A DNA stretch of 64,000 nucleotides from Isoetes taiwanensis (GCA_021234155.1 JAJEKV010000755.1:32108-96107); one strand, 5' to 3'; numbered from the stretch's first letter, positions 1-11,469 are shown. Numbers and translations: made by a program. The notes: generated by a model from the sequence alone, not told the origin.

Positions 1-404
1 GCTTGCCTCTTGATTGTACTCTTGATTCCTGTTCATATATCAGATTCTTTGCCGATTTTGGCATATTTCTTCCATATTTCTTGCATATTTTCCACGTATT
101 TTCCTTCTTTTCGCGTAGGTTCATGAGACCCCCTTCCCCCCATAGATCTAACGGCCTGCTGACCTCGAGGGTTATTTTTCATAATCTGCTCAAGGGGAGG
201 GTTAACCTCCTCTTCTAACACATTCTTCTAAAAGATCTTCATTTTTTTTACCGCGGTAGAAAGACTGGTATCCACCATCGCTAGATCCTCAAAGGTTGGA
301 CCTAATTATTGCTCTCTTCTCAAAGATATGTTACAAGGGTTGGACATCCATTTAAAGGACCTTCAAGCTCTTCTACCGAGATAAACTTTTTGGCCTATTG
401 TTAA
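1..404. other. No recognisable gene
   Basis: The first 400 bases hold only short chance frames and a C-rich patch around 128-142. Short coding-like words appear around 285-390 in the plus direction but stops break them, and I recognise no domain. Confidence 0.5.
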
Positions 405-671
405 GGAGGTCGATCATGGGAAAAAACCCTCGAGATTAAAAAGGGTTCTCACGATCTGCGAGAGAAGGTTAACCTTCTCTTAAATCAAAAACGTCGTGAG
501 TTTCATGATTCGTTTATTAGATCTTATAACCTTGAACAAATTGGAGCAAGAGTTATCTTGATAACCATCAAATCTAGTCGTCTGAAATTTGATTATGTGT
601 CTCAGGTTGCAGACAATCCTCTCTGCCACAAATTTTATACGGATAATCCGCTCCGGCATTATTGCAGATAA
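405..671 (+). pseudogene. Unidentified 88-codon open stretch without ATG
   Basis: A plus-strand frame is open from just after the TAA at 402-404 to a TAA right after 671. It has a charged, protein-like composition: a basic stretch with KRREFHDSF, then hydrophobic ARVILITIK, then CHKFYTD. It has no in-frame ATG near its start, so it would be an internal fragment of a larger, broken gene or of a retroelement ORF. I do not recognise the family. Chance openness cannot be excluded, although the amino-acid composition looks more like protein than noise. Confidence 0.3.
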
Positions 672-1394
672 TCAACTCAAGGGCAACTCCATCATATTTT
701 CATTTCTTGAAACACAACCAAGCCCATATACGTCGGATGAACCACATGGAAGGGAATGATGAGTGCCTAAATCCTGCAATATCCAAAGAAACAAATATAG
801 CTTGAGAGAGAAAGAGCCATCTTACCTTTAAAGAATGTTATAAACTACGTGAAATCAAGAGAAAATACTAAAAAGTATGTGAGAAATACGTGAATAATAT
901 ACTAGAAAGCTAGATATACTTGACACATCAGAGCAGAATACAAGGACATGAAACAGAAGGCTCAAGGCTAGTGTTAAACTGGAATGGTTCTCAAGAATGA
1001 GGTGCCTCTATATATATCAAGATCCTGTCACCTCAAAGGATGAGATCACGTAAATGTGCACTGCATGTAGGTTCTGGAATGGTTCGGAACCCCCTAGAAA
1101 CAACTATATATACGTATATAAGAAGATGCAAGGAGATTTACAAAGTATTGTAGCTCACTTGACAAAGGTGTGTTTTTCACAATTAGAAAGTTGTGAGTTT
1201 GAACATTGCTTCATGCAAACTATCTTTTGCATTCGTCTGATGACCATCTTTGTACATCTTATATTATAATGTTATGCCGTAAGTGTGTAGTGCATCGAGC
1301 CCTAATTTGAATGGCCGAGATCATCTGGATGCATCCGAAGGCCTAGATTTATTGCATGACTTACCAACACTGTGATTGGTCATGCTTCGATATC
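672..1394. other. No recognisable gene; short dispersed repeat near 1250-1345
   Basis: Mostly unique-looking AT-rich DNA. The segment around 1250-1345 is repeated near 58470-58560: both share TATATTATAATGTTATG, then CGTAA, then a GCCCTA word and a GATC/CGAAGG-rich stretch in the same order. This suggests the edge of a dispersed repeat, perhaps an LTR or promoter-type sequence. Confidence 0.4.
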
Positions 1395-3050
1395 TTAAGG
1401 GGAAAGGGTAAATGAAAAGGGGGAAAAGGAAAAGGGAAGTGGAAAGAGAGAATGTGAAGGGCAAAAAGGCATGGGGAAAAGGAAAAGGTAAAAGGAAAAG
1501 GAAAAAATGGTGGGGATAAGAGAAGAGAAAAGGCATGGAAAACTAAAAAGGGAAAGGGAACACAGGAAAGGGCACGAGGGAAGGAGGAAGAGATAAAGTG
1601 GAAAAGGTAAATGGAAAGGGTATGAAAAAAAAAAAAGGAAAGAGGAAAAGGTTGAAAAAAGGAGAAAATGAAGGAGAAAAAAAGCATGGAAAAGGGAGGA
1701 GAAAAAGCATGGGAAAAGGAAGGAGCATGGGAAAAGGGGAAAAAGAGAAGCGTTGAGGAAAGAGGAAAAAGGAAGGACAAATGGCATAGGAAAAGGGAAA
1801 AAAAAAAGAGGAAAGGGAAGGGAAAAAAACGCATCAAGAAAAGGGGAAGCGTGAAAGGTTGGAAAAAATGAGGAAAAGGGAAGGGACAAGAGGGAACAAG
1901 AAAAGGATGGGGGAGGGGAAAGAAAAGAGGGAAAGTGAGAAGAAAGAAAAAAGGAAAGGAAAAGGGGAAAGGGAACCTAGGTAAAGGTCACAAAGGAAAA
2001 GAAAGAGGGAAACGAGAAAAGGGAAGGGGGGAAGGGCATGAGAGAAAATGGAAGAGGAAAATCGTGAAGAAGGAAGGAAGGAAGGAAGGAAGAAAGGGAA
2101 AAAAGAAAAAAGGGAAAAGAAAAGGGGCAAGAGAGAAAGGGTGGGGAAAAGAGGAAAATGGGTATAGGAAATAAGAGAATAAAACAAATGTGCAAAAGGC
2201 ATGGAAAAAAGGAAAAGGAAAAGGAAAGGAAGGGAAAAAGTGCACGGGGAAAAGGATCGCCAAAGGAGGAAAACAGAAAGAAAAAAATCCATCAAGAAAA
2301 GGAAGCGGAAAAAGGGAAAAGGGAAAGGGAAGCGAGGGGGAGTGATGGAGGGAGGGAAAGGGAAAAAAGACATGAGGAACGGAAAGAGAAAAAAAAAGGA
2401 AGGGTTGAAAAGAAGGGAAAATTGCGGGGAAGAGGGAAAGGTTGGGAAAAGGAAGCACGGGAAAAAAATAGAAAAAGAAGAAAAAAGGGTGGGAAAAGGG
2501 AAATAGAAAAGAAAATAAAATGGAAAAGGGGGGAAAGAGAGAGAGGCATGGGAAAAAGGAAATGAGGAAAATAGAAAAAGGGAAGAGAAAAAAGGAACAT
2601 GGAAAAGGGAAAGAGGGAAAGAGTGAGGAGATGGAAAAAGGGAAGGTAAAAAGGGCATGGAAAATGGGAGGGAGAAAAGAAAAATGAAAGGGAAAAGGGC
2701 ACACAAAAAAAGGATGAAAAGAGGGGGAAAAGGAGGAAAAGAGGCATGGAAAAGGGCGAAAGAGTAAAAGGTTGAGAAAAAGGGAAGACATGGAAAAAGG
2801 GTGGGGAAAAGAGAAGGCATAAAAAAGGAGAAAGGGGAAGGGAAAAGGGCAAAGAAAAAAGAGAAGAGGGAGAAGGTGGAGAAAGGAGCAAAAGGGAAGG
2901 GAAAAAGGTTATCGGGAACAGGGAAGGGGGAAGGAAAGGGATGGGAAAACAAGGAAACATGTGAGAAAGACCAGGAAAAAAAAGGAAAAGAAAAAAAAAA
3001 GTAGAGAAAATAAGAAAAAATGAAATACGGGATAGAGCAAAAGGGAAAGG
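1395..3050. repeat. Polypurine (A/G) array, about 1.65 kb
   Basis: The plus strand is almost entirely A and G, built from degenerate units such as AAAAGGGAAAGGG, interrupted every few tens of bases by words like GCATGG. C and T are nearly absent apart from the CAT of these words. All the long open frames here, including a 372-codon minus-strand frame rich in Phe, Pro and Ser, are artefacts of this composition and should not be annotated as genes. The tract sits just beyond the 3' end of a chromovirus relic. Mirror-symmetric purine tracts of this kind can adopt triplex structure; that is known of the class and is not shown here. Confidence 0.9.
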
Positions 3051-3084
3051 GATAGGGCTTTTCTCACTGCATCCCAAAGCATTT

Positions 3085-3155
3085 ACAGGCTCTCAACTTA
3101 TGCCCAACAACGCTGGGCACCATTACTAGTACTAGTATAATACCTTCATGGTCGT
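3085..3155 (-). repeat. Possible chromovirus 3' LTR start, shared with 61238-61310
   Basis: Reading the minus strand, pol-like sequence of the adjacent chromovirus relic runs into a GGGGGATGAT word and then TGACGACC near 3153. That is how plant Ty3/gypsy polypurine tracts and LTR starts usually look. The stretch with AACTTATGCCCA, GCTGG and ATTACTAG recurs near 61238-61290 in the same order. I infer an LTR fragment; no complete LTR pair is visible. Confidence 0.4.
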
Positions 3156-3229
3156 CAGATCATCCCCCTTCTATGACAGCAACAAGCCTTTGAAGCTAGA
3201 ACCAGAATGCTCGAACTTGGCTTATCTAA

Positions 3230-3935
3230 GTAACATTAGTATAACTCCACAATTTTATCAGGAGCATTAATCAGAGTCTTTGCAGGTTCCCAAGTTCGAT
3301 CACTTGGAGAATATCCTTCCCAATTGACAAAGTAATATAACTGCCAACAAAAAACTTAGAATCCAAAATCTCACAGACCTCGAACTGCTCGCGATCATCA
3401 ATTCCACCAGTAGAGGTGGCAGAGGTACTCGATCTTGAAAGGGATTAAATGTGTATGGCTCCAATAGTGAAACATGAACTACTGAATGTAGACAAACAAT
3501 TGGAGGGAGCTCGAGTCGGAATGCAATATTGTCGATCTGAGCTCTAATTCTATAAGGACCGGAGTGACTATAGTTGCAAGAACATTAGGGCCAGACAACC
3601 CACACTAGCATAAAATGTAGGAACTTCCCACTGATGTAGATTAGCATATGCACAGAAAAGATGGTGCTAAAGTTCTGATTAAAGAGCCTGGAAATTCTCA
3701 AAGTCGCGATTTAGCACTAGGATTGACAGAACCATATCCAGTGATGGTGAGAGACCAATAAAGCTGGCCAGAGAAAGAACAGAGCCGGAACAGTGGAAGC
3801 ATATAATGAGTTATTATGGGTAAACTCAGTTAATGGAAGTCAATCAACCAATCATCTTGCTGGTAATTAGTAAAGCACTTCAAGTATTCTTCCAGAGCCA
3901 GATTAGTGCACTCTGCTTGCCCATATACAATAATA
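3230..3935 (-). pseudogene. Chromovirus (Ty3/gypsy) integrase C-terminus and chromodomain relic
   Basis: On the minus strand, near 3800-3935, one reads GQAECTNLALEEYLKCF and NYQQDDW. This is the classic end of the Ty3/gypsy integrase core, usually D-G-Q-T-E ... E-x-Y-L-R-C-F ... Y-Q-Q-D-D-W. Further on, near 3240-3400, FEVCEILDSKF appears, followed in a shifted frame by words matching a chromodomain: WEPAKTLINAPDKI, then a DKPS word where pol proteins of this group end. Frameshifts and stops break it throughout, and the part upstream of the integrase core is missing. It would have encoded the DNA-integration enzyme with a histone-binding tail. The chromodomain places it among plant chromoviruses. 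Confidence 0.75.
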
Positions 3936-3955
3936 TCCTTGGATCAATAGATCAA

Positions 3956-4984
3956 CAAAGTTTCTATTCAAATATTTCTCGACATTTGCAGTTCTCTTCT
4001 AACTAATTTGTAGAATAGAATGCAACTTTCTTGAAATCTGCTATACAACTTGAACTTGCATATAAAAATTACACACATTCAAAGATTGCACAACAAGATG
4101 AATTGATACTCAATTATTTGATAAATTATAATAGGCTATTGGCATTATTATTTAATTTTATATGTTGTGATGACCTTTAGATCATTTCAATTGTTTTAAA
4201 TGTGGGGGTAAAGATAATGGATAGTGGCCATGGGCATGGACTGGACAGGGATAATGGATACTATACATGGGCATGGGCTGGGCATGCCCTTAATTAGCAC
4301 GGCATTTTATTTGATTGTTGATGCCCTAACCGACATGTTTTCTAATCCAAGTGATCCCTACTATTGATTTAAGTCATGTGATAAGGAATAACATGCAGCT
4401 CAAAATTGTAACTAGCAGCATGTTCTTGTTTTTCCATTTTTGAGCTCCTGATTCAATTGAATGTTGATACTCCAGGCTGGGAGCTGCAGGAAGCTGATAA
4501 TCTAGGCGGAGAGCTGGTAATCAAGCTCTGGAGGGTGTCAAAACTCTGATTATCAAGCTATAGGTGCAACTGTGAGTGAGGAACCCAGTTAAAGGGGATA
4601 AACACTCTTGCTTTTCTCTTATACAAAATAAGCGGTCTTGTCCCTCTAGGCTCGTCCATTTATTTGACGTAAGGTGCTTCCAGGGGTGTTTATCTATGCT
4701 CGTCCGTTTATGTGATGTATGGGGCAGTCGCTATCTTCACCATTGATTCTAAACTTGTGATTTGTACTATATTTGCACAGCTGTAATGATTTGCTCCAGC
4801 TCAAATTTGAATATTACTAATAACCTAGTTATGAGTACAAGCTACCCTTCCGATTGAGAGGTCATAGCAAAATAAGTGGGCTTGCTATAAATGGGAAGCG
4901 GGTCCTGCTCTTAACTGGCAGGTTTATTGATCGCTTTAATCCTTCACAAACACTAAGGGTATATGAGAAATTGAGTATTAACAA
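3956..4984. other. No recognisable gene
   Basis: AT-rich DNA. A short GGGCATGG-type repetition near 4220-4300 and a repeated CTCGTCC-TTTAT word near 4650-4710 are the only structure seen. Confidence 0.5.
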
Positions 4985-6900
4985 ATGACATATGGCATAT
5001 TGGGTTTGGTTAATTGGCCCCCATGCCGGACTTGGTGGTGTCGTTTGGTTGGCTACGTTAGTTGGCAGCCCACCCGGCTTGGTGGTGTTTGGTTTGGTTA
5101 CTTGGCTCCCATGCCGGAGTTGGTGGTGTCGTGTGGTTGGCTCCGTTGGTTGGCGGCCCACCCAGCTTGGTGGTGTTTGTGGCTCGGTTAGTTGCTTCGC
5201 CGTTGTCAGGACTTCGATGGCGATTGGCTCCCCCCCCGGGTGGGTGTTTGGCTCGGTGGCTTTTTTGGCTACCCACCGCACTTCGGTGGTGTTTGGTTTG
5301 ATTAGTTGGCTGCCCACTCGACTTGATGTCTCGGCGGCTACCCATCCGACTTGGCGTGGGACTCAGTGGTGTTTGGTCTGGTTAGTTGGCTGTCCACCGA
5401 CTTGATGGCTCTGTTTGGCTACCCACCCGACTTGGTGGGTTTTGGCTGCCCACCGCTCGGTGGTGTTCTAAGGGCGGTTAGTTGGTTTGCCCACCAACTT
5501 GGTCGTGGTCGCTGTGGTCGATCGACTGTTTGGCTACCCACCGACTTGGTGGGGTTTGTCTCCTCACCCGGGCTTGGTGGTGGTCGGTCTTGGCTACCCC
5601 TTCGGCGGGTGTTTGGTTCGGTTGGTTGGCTGCCCATCCAACTTGGTCGGGGTCTTTGGCCCGGCTGCCGCTGGCTTCCCAACCGACTTGGTTGTGTTTG
5701 GCTGCCCAACCGACCGGGTGGTGTTTGGTTCGGTTAGTTGGCTACCCACCGGACTCTGGTGGCTCGGTTTGTTAGTTTGGCTACCCAACCGACTTGGTGG
5801 TGTTTGGCTCCCCCACACCCACTTGGTGCTGGTTGGCTGCCCATATGACTTGGTGGTGGTTGGCTGCCCACCCACTTGGGTGGTGTTTGGTTGGCTAGTT
5901 GGCTGCCCACTTCGACTTGGTGGCTTTGTCGGTTAGTTTGGCTCCCCACTCTGACTTGGTGGTGGTTGGCTGCCCACCCCACTCGGTGGTGTTTGGCTGC
6001 CCACCCGACTTCGCTGGTGTTTGGTTTAGTTAGTTGGCTGCCCACCCCACTTGGATCGCCCTCCCTGGTCTCTCAACCCGACTTGGTGGTGTTTGGCTAT
6101 GCTAGTCGGGGCTACCCAACCGACCGGGTGGTCATGTGCCCACACCCACGGTGGTGGTGTTTGGTTTGGTTAGTTGGCTGCCCACCGACTTGGTGGCTCT
6201 AGTTTGGCTACCCAACCCGACTTGGTGGTGTTTGGCTGCCCACATGACTTGGTGGTGGTTGGCCGCCCACCGACTTCGGTGATGTTTGGTTCGGCTAGTT
6301 GGCTGCCCACTCGACTTGGTGGCTCTGTCGGTTAGTTTGGCTCCCCACTTGACTTGGTGGTGGTTGGTTGCCCACCCGGCTCGGTGGTGTTTGGCTGCCC
6401 ACCACTCGGCGGGTGTTTGGTTCGTTAGTTGGCTGCCCACCCGACTTGGATCGCCCCTCCTTGGTCTCTCAACCGACTTGGTGGTGTTTGGCTCGCTAGT
6501 CGGCTACCCAACCGACCGGGTGTTTGGTCGTGGTGCCCACCCGACTTCGGTGGTGTTTGGTTGGTGGTGTTAGTTGGCTGCCCACCCGACTTGGATCGCC
6601 TTCCAACGTCTCAACCAACTTGGTGGTGTTTGGCTCACTTAGTTGGCTACCCAACCGACTGGGTGGTGTCGTGTGCTTGGCTCTATGACATGGCTACCCA
6701 CCCGAACCGGGGGTGTCATGGATCGCCCCCACCCAACTTGGTGGGTGTGTTTGGATCTGTTCGTAGTTGGCTGTTGCCTCCCCACGGACTTGGTGGTGGT
6801 TGCCTCACTACCGGACTCGGTGGTGTCCTGGGATCGCCGTTGTTATTAGCTCCCCACTGACTTGGCGGCTTCCATCTCGGTTAGTTGGCTCCCCCACCCA
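4985..6900. repeat. GC-rich minisatellite, about 1.9 kb
   Basis: Dozens of degenerate units alternate words such as TTGGCTGCCCACC, CGACTTGGTGGTG, TTTGGTT and GGTTAGTTGGCTACCCACC. The basic unit is about 28-36 bp, with longer composite units. All six frames stay open for long distances because the repeat lacks stop words; the Trp/Gly-rich or Pro/Thr/Asn-rich proteins are by-products, not genes. The boundary on the left is sharp, near 4990. On the right the repeat fades into a different, longer-period satellite. Confidence 0.9.
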
Positions 6901-7169
6901 AGTTGGTGTCATCCCTGGTGGTGTTGCATTCTCTTTGGCTGGTCGTTTTGGATTGTCCTCCTTGGGCGATTCAAGATGGTTTGGCTCGCTCCATCGGCTC
7001 GGCTAGATGGCCTGTGAGTCATAGTTGCCGCGACCAATCCTTTGGCACCTCCTCCTGTACCCCGCCAATGACGGGTGGCTCCTGGCCTTATGTTTACGGT
7101 CTTTAGTCACGTGTCGGCCGGTTTCCATGTGGTCTCCCTCGCATTTGCCCCCACCTGATCCTCGTTCAT

Positions 7170-8850
7170 GGAGCTATGACTGCCCGGAGCCACCTTTGCC
7201 GCGTCTTGGAGGACATTAGGATATGGCTTCCATGCCATATCCCCGCATTACCCCCCGGATATCGTTTGCGGATGGACCGCTCCGGAGCCACGTTTGCCGC
7301 CTCAAGCCCGAAGTTGGCGGCCATCTCTTTGGCGCCCCATTTGCCGATAAAGGGCGGCCTGCCACATCGGGCATGGACCTTCTACAACAAGGAGAGATGG
7401 TTACCACGTCGGGTAACGCCATTTCATCGCGCGGAGACTGCATCGACCAGGCGGGGCCGCATGGGCGCACTTGGTGGATGCGGCGGCCTTTGCGCCTCTT
7501 TTGCGCGGCCTTAATAACGGTGGCCTTCCACGTCACTACGGGTTCCGGATGGCATTCGATATGGTTTCCATGTCATATCCCCGCATATGCCCGCGTCGAA
7601 TCCGTGTTTGTGGCTCATGACCGCCTGAGAGCCATCGTTGCCGCCTCAAGCCCGACTTGGCGGTCTCATCTCGTGCCACGGCCGATAACAAGCGGCCTGT
7701 CACATCAGCACTAACCTTTTACGACAAGGGGATATGGTTGGTGTGTCGGCAACACGCAATTCCATGCGATGGACCCGCCGACGACCAAGCAAGACCGCGG
7801 ACGGAGTGGCACATGGTGGATCGCGGTCTTTTTGCCTCTTCTCATCTCATGCCGAGGCTGATAACGGGCGGCCTTCCGTGATGACTCACGCCTTTGGAGG
7901 ACATTGCTCGCTTGGTTTTTGTCTAGGCTCCCGCGATTTTTCCGCCCGCTCGCTTTTGGCGGCATATGACCGCCGGAGTCAACATTGCCGCCTTAAAGCC
8001 TAAGTTGGCGGCCTCCTCCCGTGCCACGGCTGATAATGGGTGCCCAACACATCAGCATGGATCTTGGACAACGTGTCGAGATGGTTTCCACGCCAGCAAT
8101 GCGCTTGCTGTTCGCTACGGACAGCCGGGCGGGCTCTAGGCCCGCCGCGCACGCTTTGGCTGATAACGGGGTACTTGGCTGATAACGGGGACTGGACACA
8201 TCAGCTCGTGTCTTGATAAGCGCGTCGAGATGGTTTCCCGCCAGCAATCGCTTCTGCTCGCCGGACCGCCTGGGCGGTTTTTAGGTCCGTCGCGACGCCT
8301 TTGTTGATAACGGGGTACTAGGCTGATAATGTGGAACCGATACATCAGCATGGGTCCCGGACAGCGCGTTTGTTGGTTTCCACATCAGCAATGCGCGCTC
8401 TTTGCTCACGACGGACCGCCAGCTGCGCTCTAGCCCCGTCACAAGACGCTTGCAAAGCCTCGACGCTTCGCCGATAACGGGTACTTTATTGATAACGGGG
8501 CTGACATATCAAAGCACGGTCTTGGACAATGTGCTGAGCTGGTTTCCACGCCAGCAATGCTTCTTGCTCACAAGCTAGACCGCCTCGGGCGCTCTAGGCC
8601 CGCCTCGCAACGCTTCGGCCGATAACGGGGTATTTGGTCGATAATGGGGATCGACACGCCATCAGTGTCTTGACAGCGCGTCGGAGATGGTTTCCACATC
8701 AGCAATCAGCCTTTGCCCGCTGGACCGCTCCCTCGGCGTTCTTAGGCCCGCCGCGGTAACGCCGGCCGATAACGGGTTCCGGCCGATAACGGGGGTCGAC
8801 ACATCGCGACGAAGCTTTGGACGCGTGCCAGATGTTTCCCACGACGTATA
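7170..8850. repeat. Degenerate satellite, period about 140-190 bp
   Basis: Recurring landmarks are GATGGTTTCCACG (near 7398, 7563, 8089, 8228, 8368, 8540, 8686, 8831), CCGATAACGGG or GATAACGGGG, ACACATCAGCATGG and GGACCGCC. They always appear in the same order. Spacing is about 165-190 bp on the left and about 140-170 bp on the right, with roughly ten copies. It is GC-rich and diverged. Open frames inside it are accidental. The unit length is in the range of plant centromeric or knob satellites, but nothing here shows such a role. Confidence 0.8.
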
Positions 8851-9190
8851 AGCTTATTTCCTTGCCTCTTTTGCTAAGAAGAAGCTTGTAGCTATTTTGT
8901 CAATCATACATGATCCCATCATCTACGAATCGTAACAAGTGTATAATTGATATAGTAGATGGGAATAACTACAACTGCTAAGATGCGAAATTGTGTGGAT
9001 GTTGCCAACTACAAGTCCTTGAAGACGAACACCATACACATCTAGGATTTTTCGCTTTTATGATGACCAGGAATTATTAATTGACATTACCATTACGTTC
9101 CATTTCCAGAACTTCTTAGCACTTTCTATGCATTATTTAGCTTTATAAGTTCTTGTGCCTTCAGTTGTTGAGTCAACATTGATAAAGCTT
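8851..9190. other. No recognisable gene
   Basis: Unremarkable AT-rich sequence between the satellite and the LINE 3'-end relic. Confidence 0.5.
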
Positions 9191-9199
9191 TTTGGTTTT

Positions 9200-9340
9200 T
9201 TACTGTCTTTTTAGTATCATCATTATTGCAAAACTTTTTCCCTCAAAAACCTTTATGGGAGGTTTTTTAAATCATAGTAGTAATGGTTGTAATAGTCTAA
9301 TTATATGGGTCCCATGGTCAATTGGTCTCCTTGGCCTTGA
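9200..9340 (+). mobile_element. LINE 3'-end relic with conserved stem-loop
   Basis: The stretch TTTTTCCCTCAAAAACC, loop TTTATGGGA, GGTTTTTT can fold into a stem-loop (arms 9245-9251 and 9261-9268). It is followed about 50 bases later by GGGTCCCATGG and ACTGGTCTC-like words. The same order of words, with the same stem-loop, is seen on the minus strand at 21050-21190, where it is the 3' end of a LINE fragment. The 9.2 kb copy is therefore a 3'-end scrap of that LINE family. No reverse-transcriptase sequence remains upstream. Confidence 0.6.
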
Positions 9341-9519
9341 CTTGGATAAAAAGCGCTGGCCTTATGTGGGAACTCACATGGCATGAAATTTGTCTAGTGG
9401 GTAAATTGCTGTTGCCCCACGTGGAGCTTGCTGAGCCTGCAATCGTCTACATGCAAAACACTTCCTTTTACTTGAAATTTCCCAGTTGCTGCATCTTCTT
9501 GTGACAGAGCATTATGATA

Positions 9520-10077
9520 TGGTGATCCCTCCAGGGCGGAAAAGATATGATCCCAAGCCTGTCTTCGAACAATGGACGAGAAGTCAAATTACGGAGAAAA
9601 TGATGACTGAAGCATGACCCAAACAGTCATTGGTATCATTTTGGACTACGAAGATCTATGGTGGTGAAATGGTCTGAAGATGTTCTTTGCAGGCCAAGTG
9701 GGAGGAGCATTTTGATAAACTTTGAAACCAATGCTACAGTTCATGGTTCACACTCACCTTGATCTGGATGAACTTGAAATGGTCTTCCATATTGTGTAGG
9801 TTGACCCATTAGAGTTCATTCTTAGCTATGTGTGATCTGCTAGGCTCCTCTGATACTATCTGATACTTTCAAACTATTTTTTAAATTTTGGATAAGATAA
9901 GATAAAGCCCATAGTCTTTAGGCACAGCTATTTTTGTCTAGTTTGAAGCTATGTTCTATCTTCACTTCCATTAGGGGATGAGTAAGCATTTGCAAAGATT
10001 TGTTTTTTAAACTTTGCAGTTGCTGTATATATTCATGTAAGCCTTTTGCATGTAATATAATTCTCGGCCTTAACCTC
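9520..10077 (+). other. Coding-like shreds, then 3' end-like sequence
   Basis: Around 9525-9760, words such as PPGRKRYDPKPVFEQWT and, in another frame, ILDYEDLWW can be read on the plus strand, but stops and frame changes break them. They may belong to the same broken gene as the block that starts near 10117, since spacing and style fit. Toward 10070 the sequence resembles a transcript 3' end running into a poly(A) block. Confidence 0.25.
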
Positions 10078-10120
10078 AAAAAAAAAAAAAAAAAAAAAAA
10101 AAAAGTGGGCCCCCCCCCCG
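10078..10120. repeat. Poly(A) block followed by poly(C)
   Basis: About 27 A residues are followed by GTGGG and a run of ten C. An A tract of this length with upstream AATATAA-like words fits the 3' end of an inserted retrotranscript on the plus strand. The C run has no obvious explanation. Confidence 0.7.
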
Positions 10121-11249
10121 AGCTGAAGAAGATTGGCATTGTGGAGTGCGTTCTTCTCAAGTACCTGAAAGATGTCAAGAAAGAGCAGTTTAAGGACATG
10201 GCTGACGTTAGGAAGGTGCATCCCATCTTCTCAGATTATGTTCGCAAACAGTGTTAGTGGATGAGAAAGAAGCGATAGTTGCCAAGGTGAACCAGTATCT
10301 CCTTGGACCAATGGAGAAGGGCAACTAGAGTTTCACGTGCTACCAAGTAAGTCCTATGGGGATGTTTGTTGATGCAGTCAATACATCAGCACGCCTCGTA
10401 GGCTGTGATTTCAGGAACACGAGAACTTTTAAGACCATGGAGGACTATCAAAATTTCCTAGATCAGATAAGCATATTGACTAACCAGCACATTCACTGGA
10501 TCACTATATTCATCTCTCCAGATCATCTCATGAGTGCTTGGCTGCCATGAAGACTATAGACGGTGGTAGTCGTGTATGGATCGGAGCATATTAGGATTCT
10601 AGCACGAAGATTGCCTCGACATATAGGTGCGCAAGCTTCAAACTCTTGTGCTACTGATGTATATGGCAAGAGGGCAAGCGACCGTGCCAGTCTTGGATGA
10701 TTTGAGCCTCTGTTTCACGAGTACTGACCATCCTCAACATCATTCGAAGTTTAGAGATCATTTCAAAGAGGCAGATGACAACAAAAAGAATTTGCCGGAT
10801 GTTGATTGCACAGCCTTGCACAATAGGTAAGAGTCTATCCAAATTGGGCGCCCGCCCTATTTCATCAACTTTGTTGGTCGGATTGACTGTGTATCTCCCT
10901 TCCAGCATACTGGCTATACCGTCCTTTGTGCGAGAAGGGTGTCGGCAGCGAGGGAGGGGCTCTAGTGGCGAATCAATTGGACTCGAGGACGTGCACATAA
11001 CTCGTATGCAAGTTAATGATGGAAGGTTGCACAGTTTTTTATTTCTTTTCTGGTGGTGCATTCAGCAGGGTCGCGCTATGTGAAGGATATAAAGCCTTGG
11101 CCTTTGGGAGCGATGAGATGCAGTGCGACAAGCTTGTTCGTATTAGTTACAAATTCCAGCAGCTACTTTTACAAGAGAGGCTCCCAAAAGGTCAAGACCT
11201 GGATGCTCAAGAGCTGGTCCTAGAAACTCATAGCAATGGTCTGCCTTAA
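10117..11249 (+). pseudogene. Broken gene; C-terminal part resembles DNA methyltransferase motif I
   Basis: Coding-like pieces in all three frames follow one another in order: KYLKDVKKEQFKDMADVRK at 10160-10220, GCDFRNTRTFKTMEDYQNF near 10405-10460, HIRILARRLPRHIGAQ near 10575-10630, and ESIGLEDVHITRMQ near 10970. The last piece, 11016-11249, reads FFSGGAFSRVALCEGYKAL (motif at 11043-11057) and then AFGSDEMQCDKL. Beta-class DNA N4/N6 methyltransferases carry the cofactor motif F-x-G-S/G-G, then A-x-x-x-G-R/Y and an acidic residue, near the C-terminus, which matches this arrangement. I see no clear (D/N)PP(Y/W) motif upstream, so the enzyme call is tentative. At least four frameshifts or stops make it non-functional. 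Confidence 0.35.
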
Positions 11250-11469
11250 ATATGCAACTCACCCACGGCCTGCAAATGAAATCATGCTAGCATATTCCAT
11301 TATTTTCACCCCAAAAACCCTGTACTCTTACCACGAGCCACTATTTGAGATATTTATGGACATGCAGAAAGTCCATATTTAATGAAATTGTAGTATCCAT
11401 TGAATATGTGTGTGCGCCAATTAAAACATGAATAAGCTTCTAAAACTCATTAAAACCGTATGTATATGT

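Noticed and set aside
1361-3077. Long Phe/Pro/Ser-rich minus frames up to 372 codons and Lys/Glu/Arg-rich plus frames
   Set aside because: They lie wholly inside the polypurine array, and every frame is open because the sequence has almost no stop-forming composition.
4862-6860. Overlapping frames on both strands encoding Trp/Gly/Pro-rich repeats
   Set aside because: By-products of the minisatellite; several frames are open at once and none has conserved structure beyond the repeat.
7176-8351. Arg/Ala-rich frames of 70-163 codons
   Set aside because: They follow the satellite period and appear in several frames of both strands.
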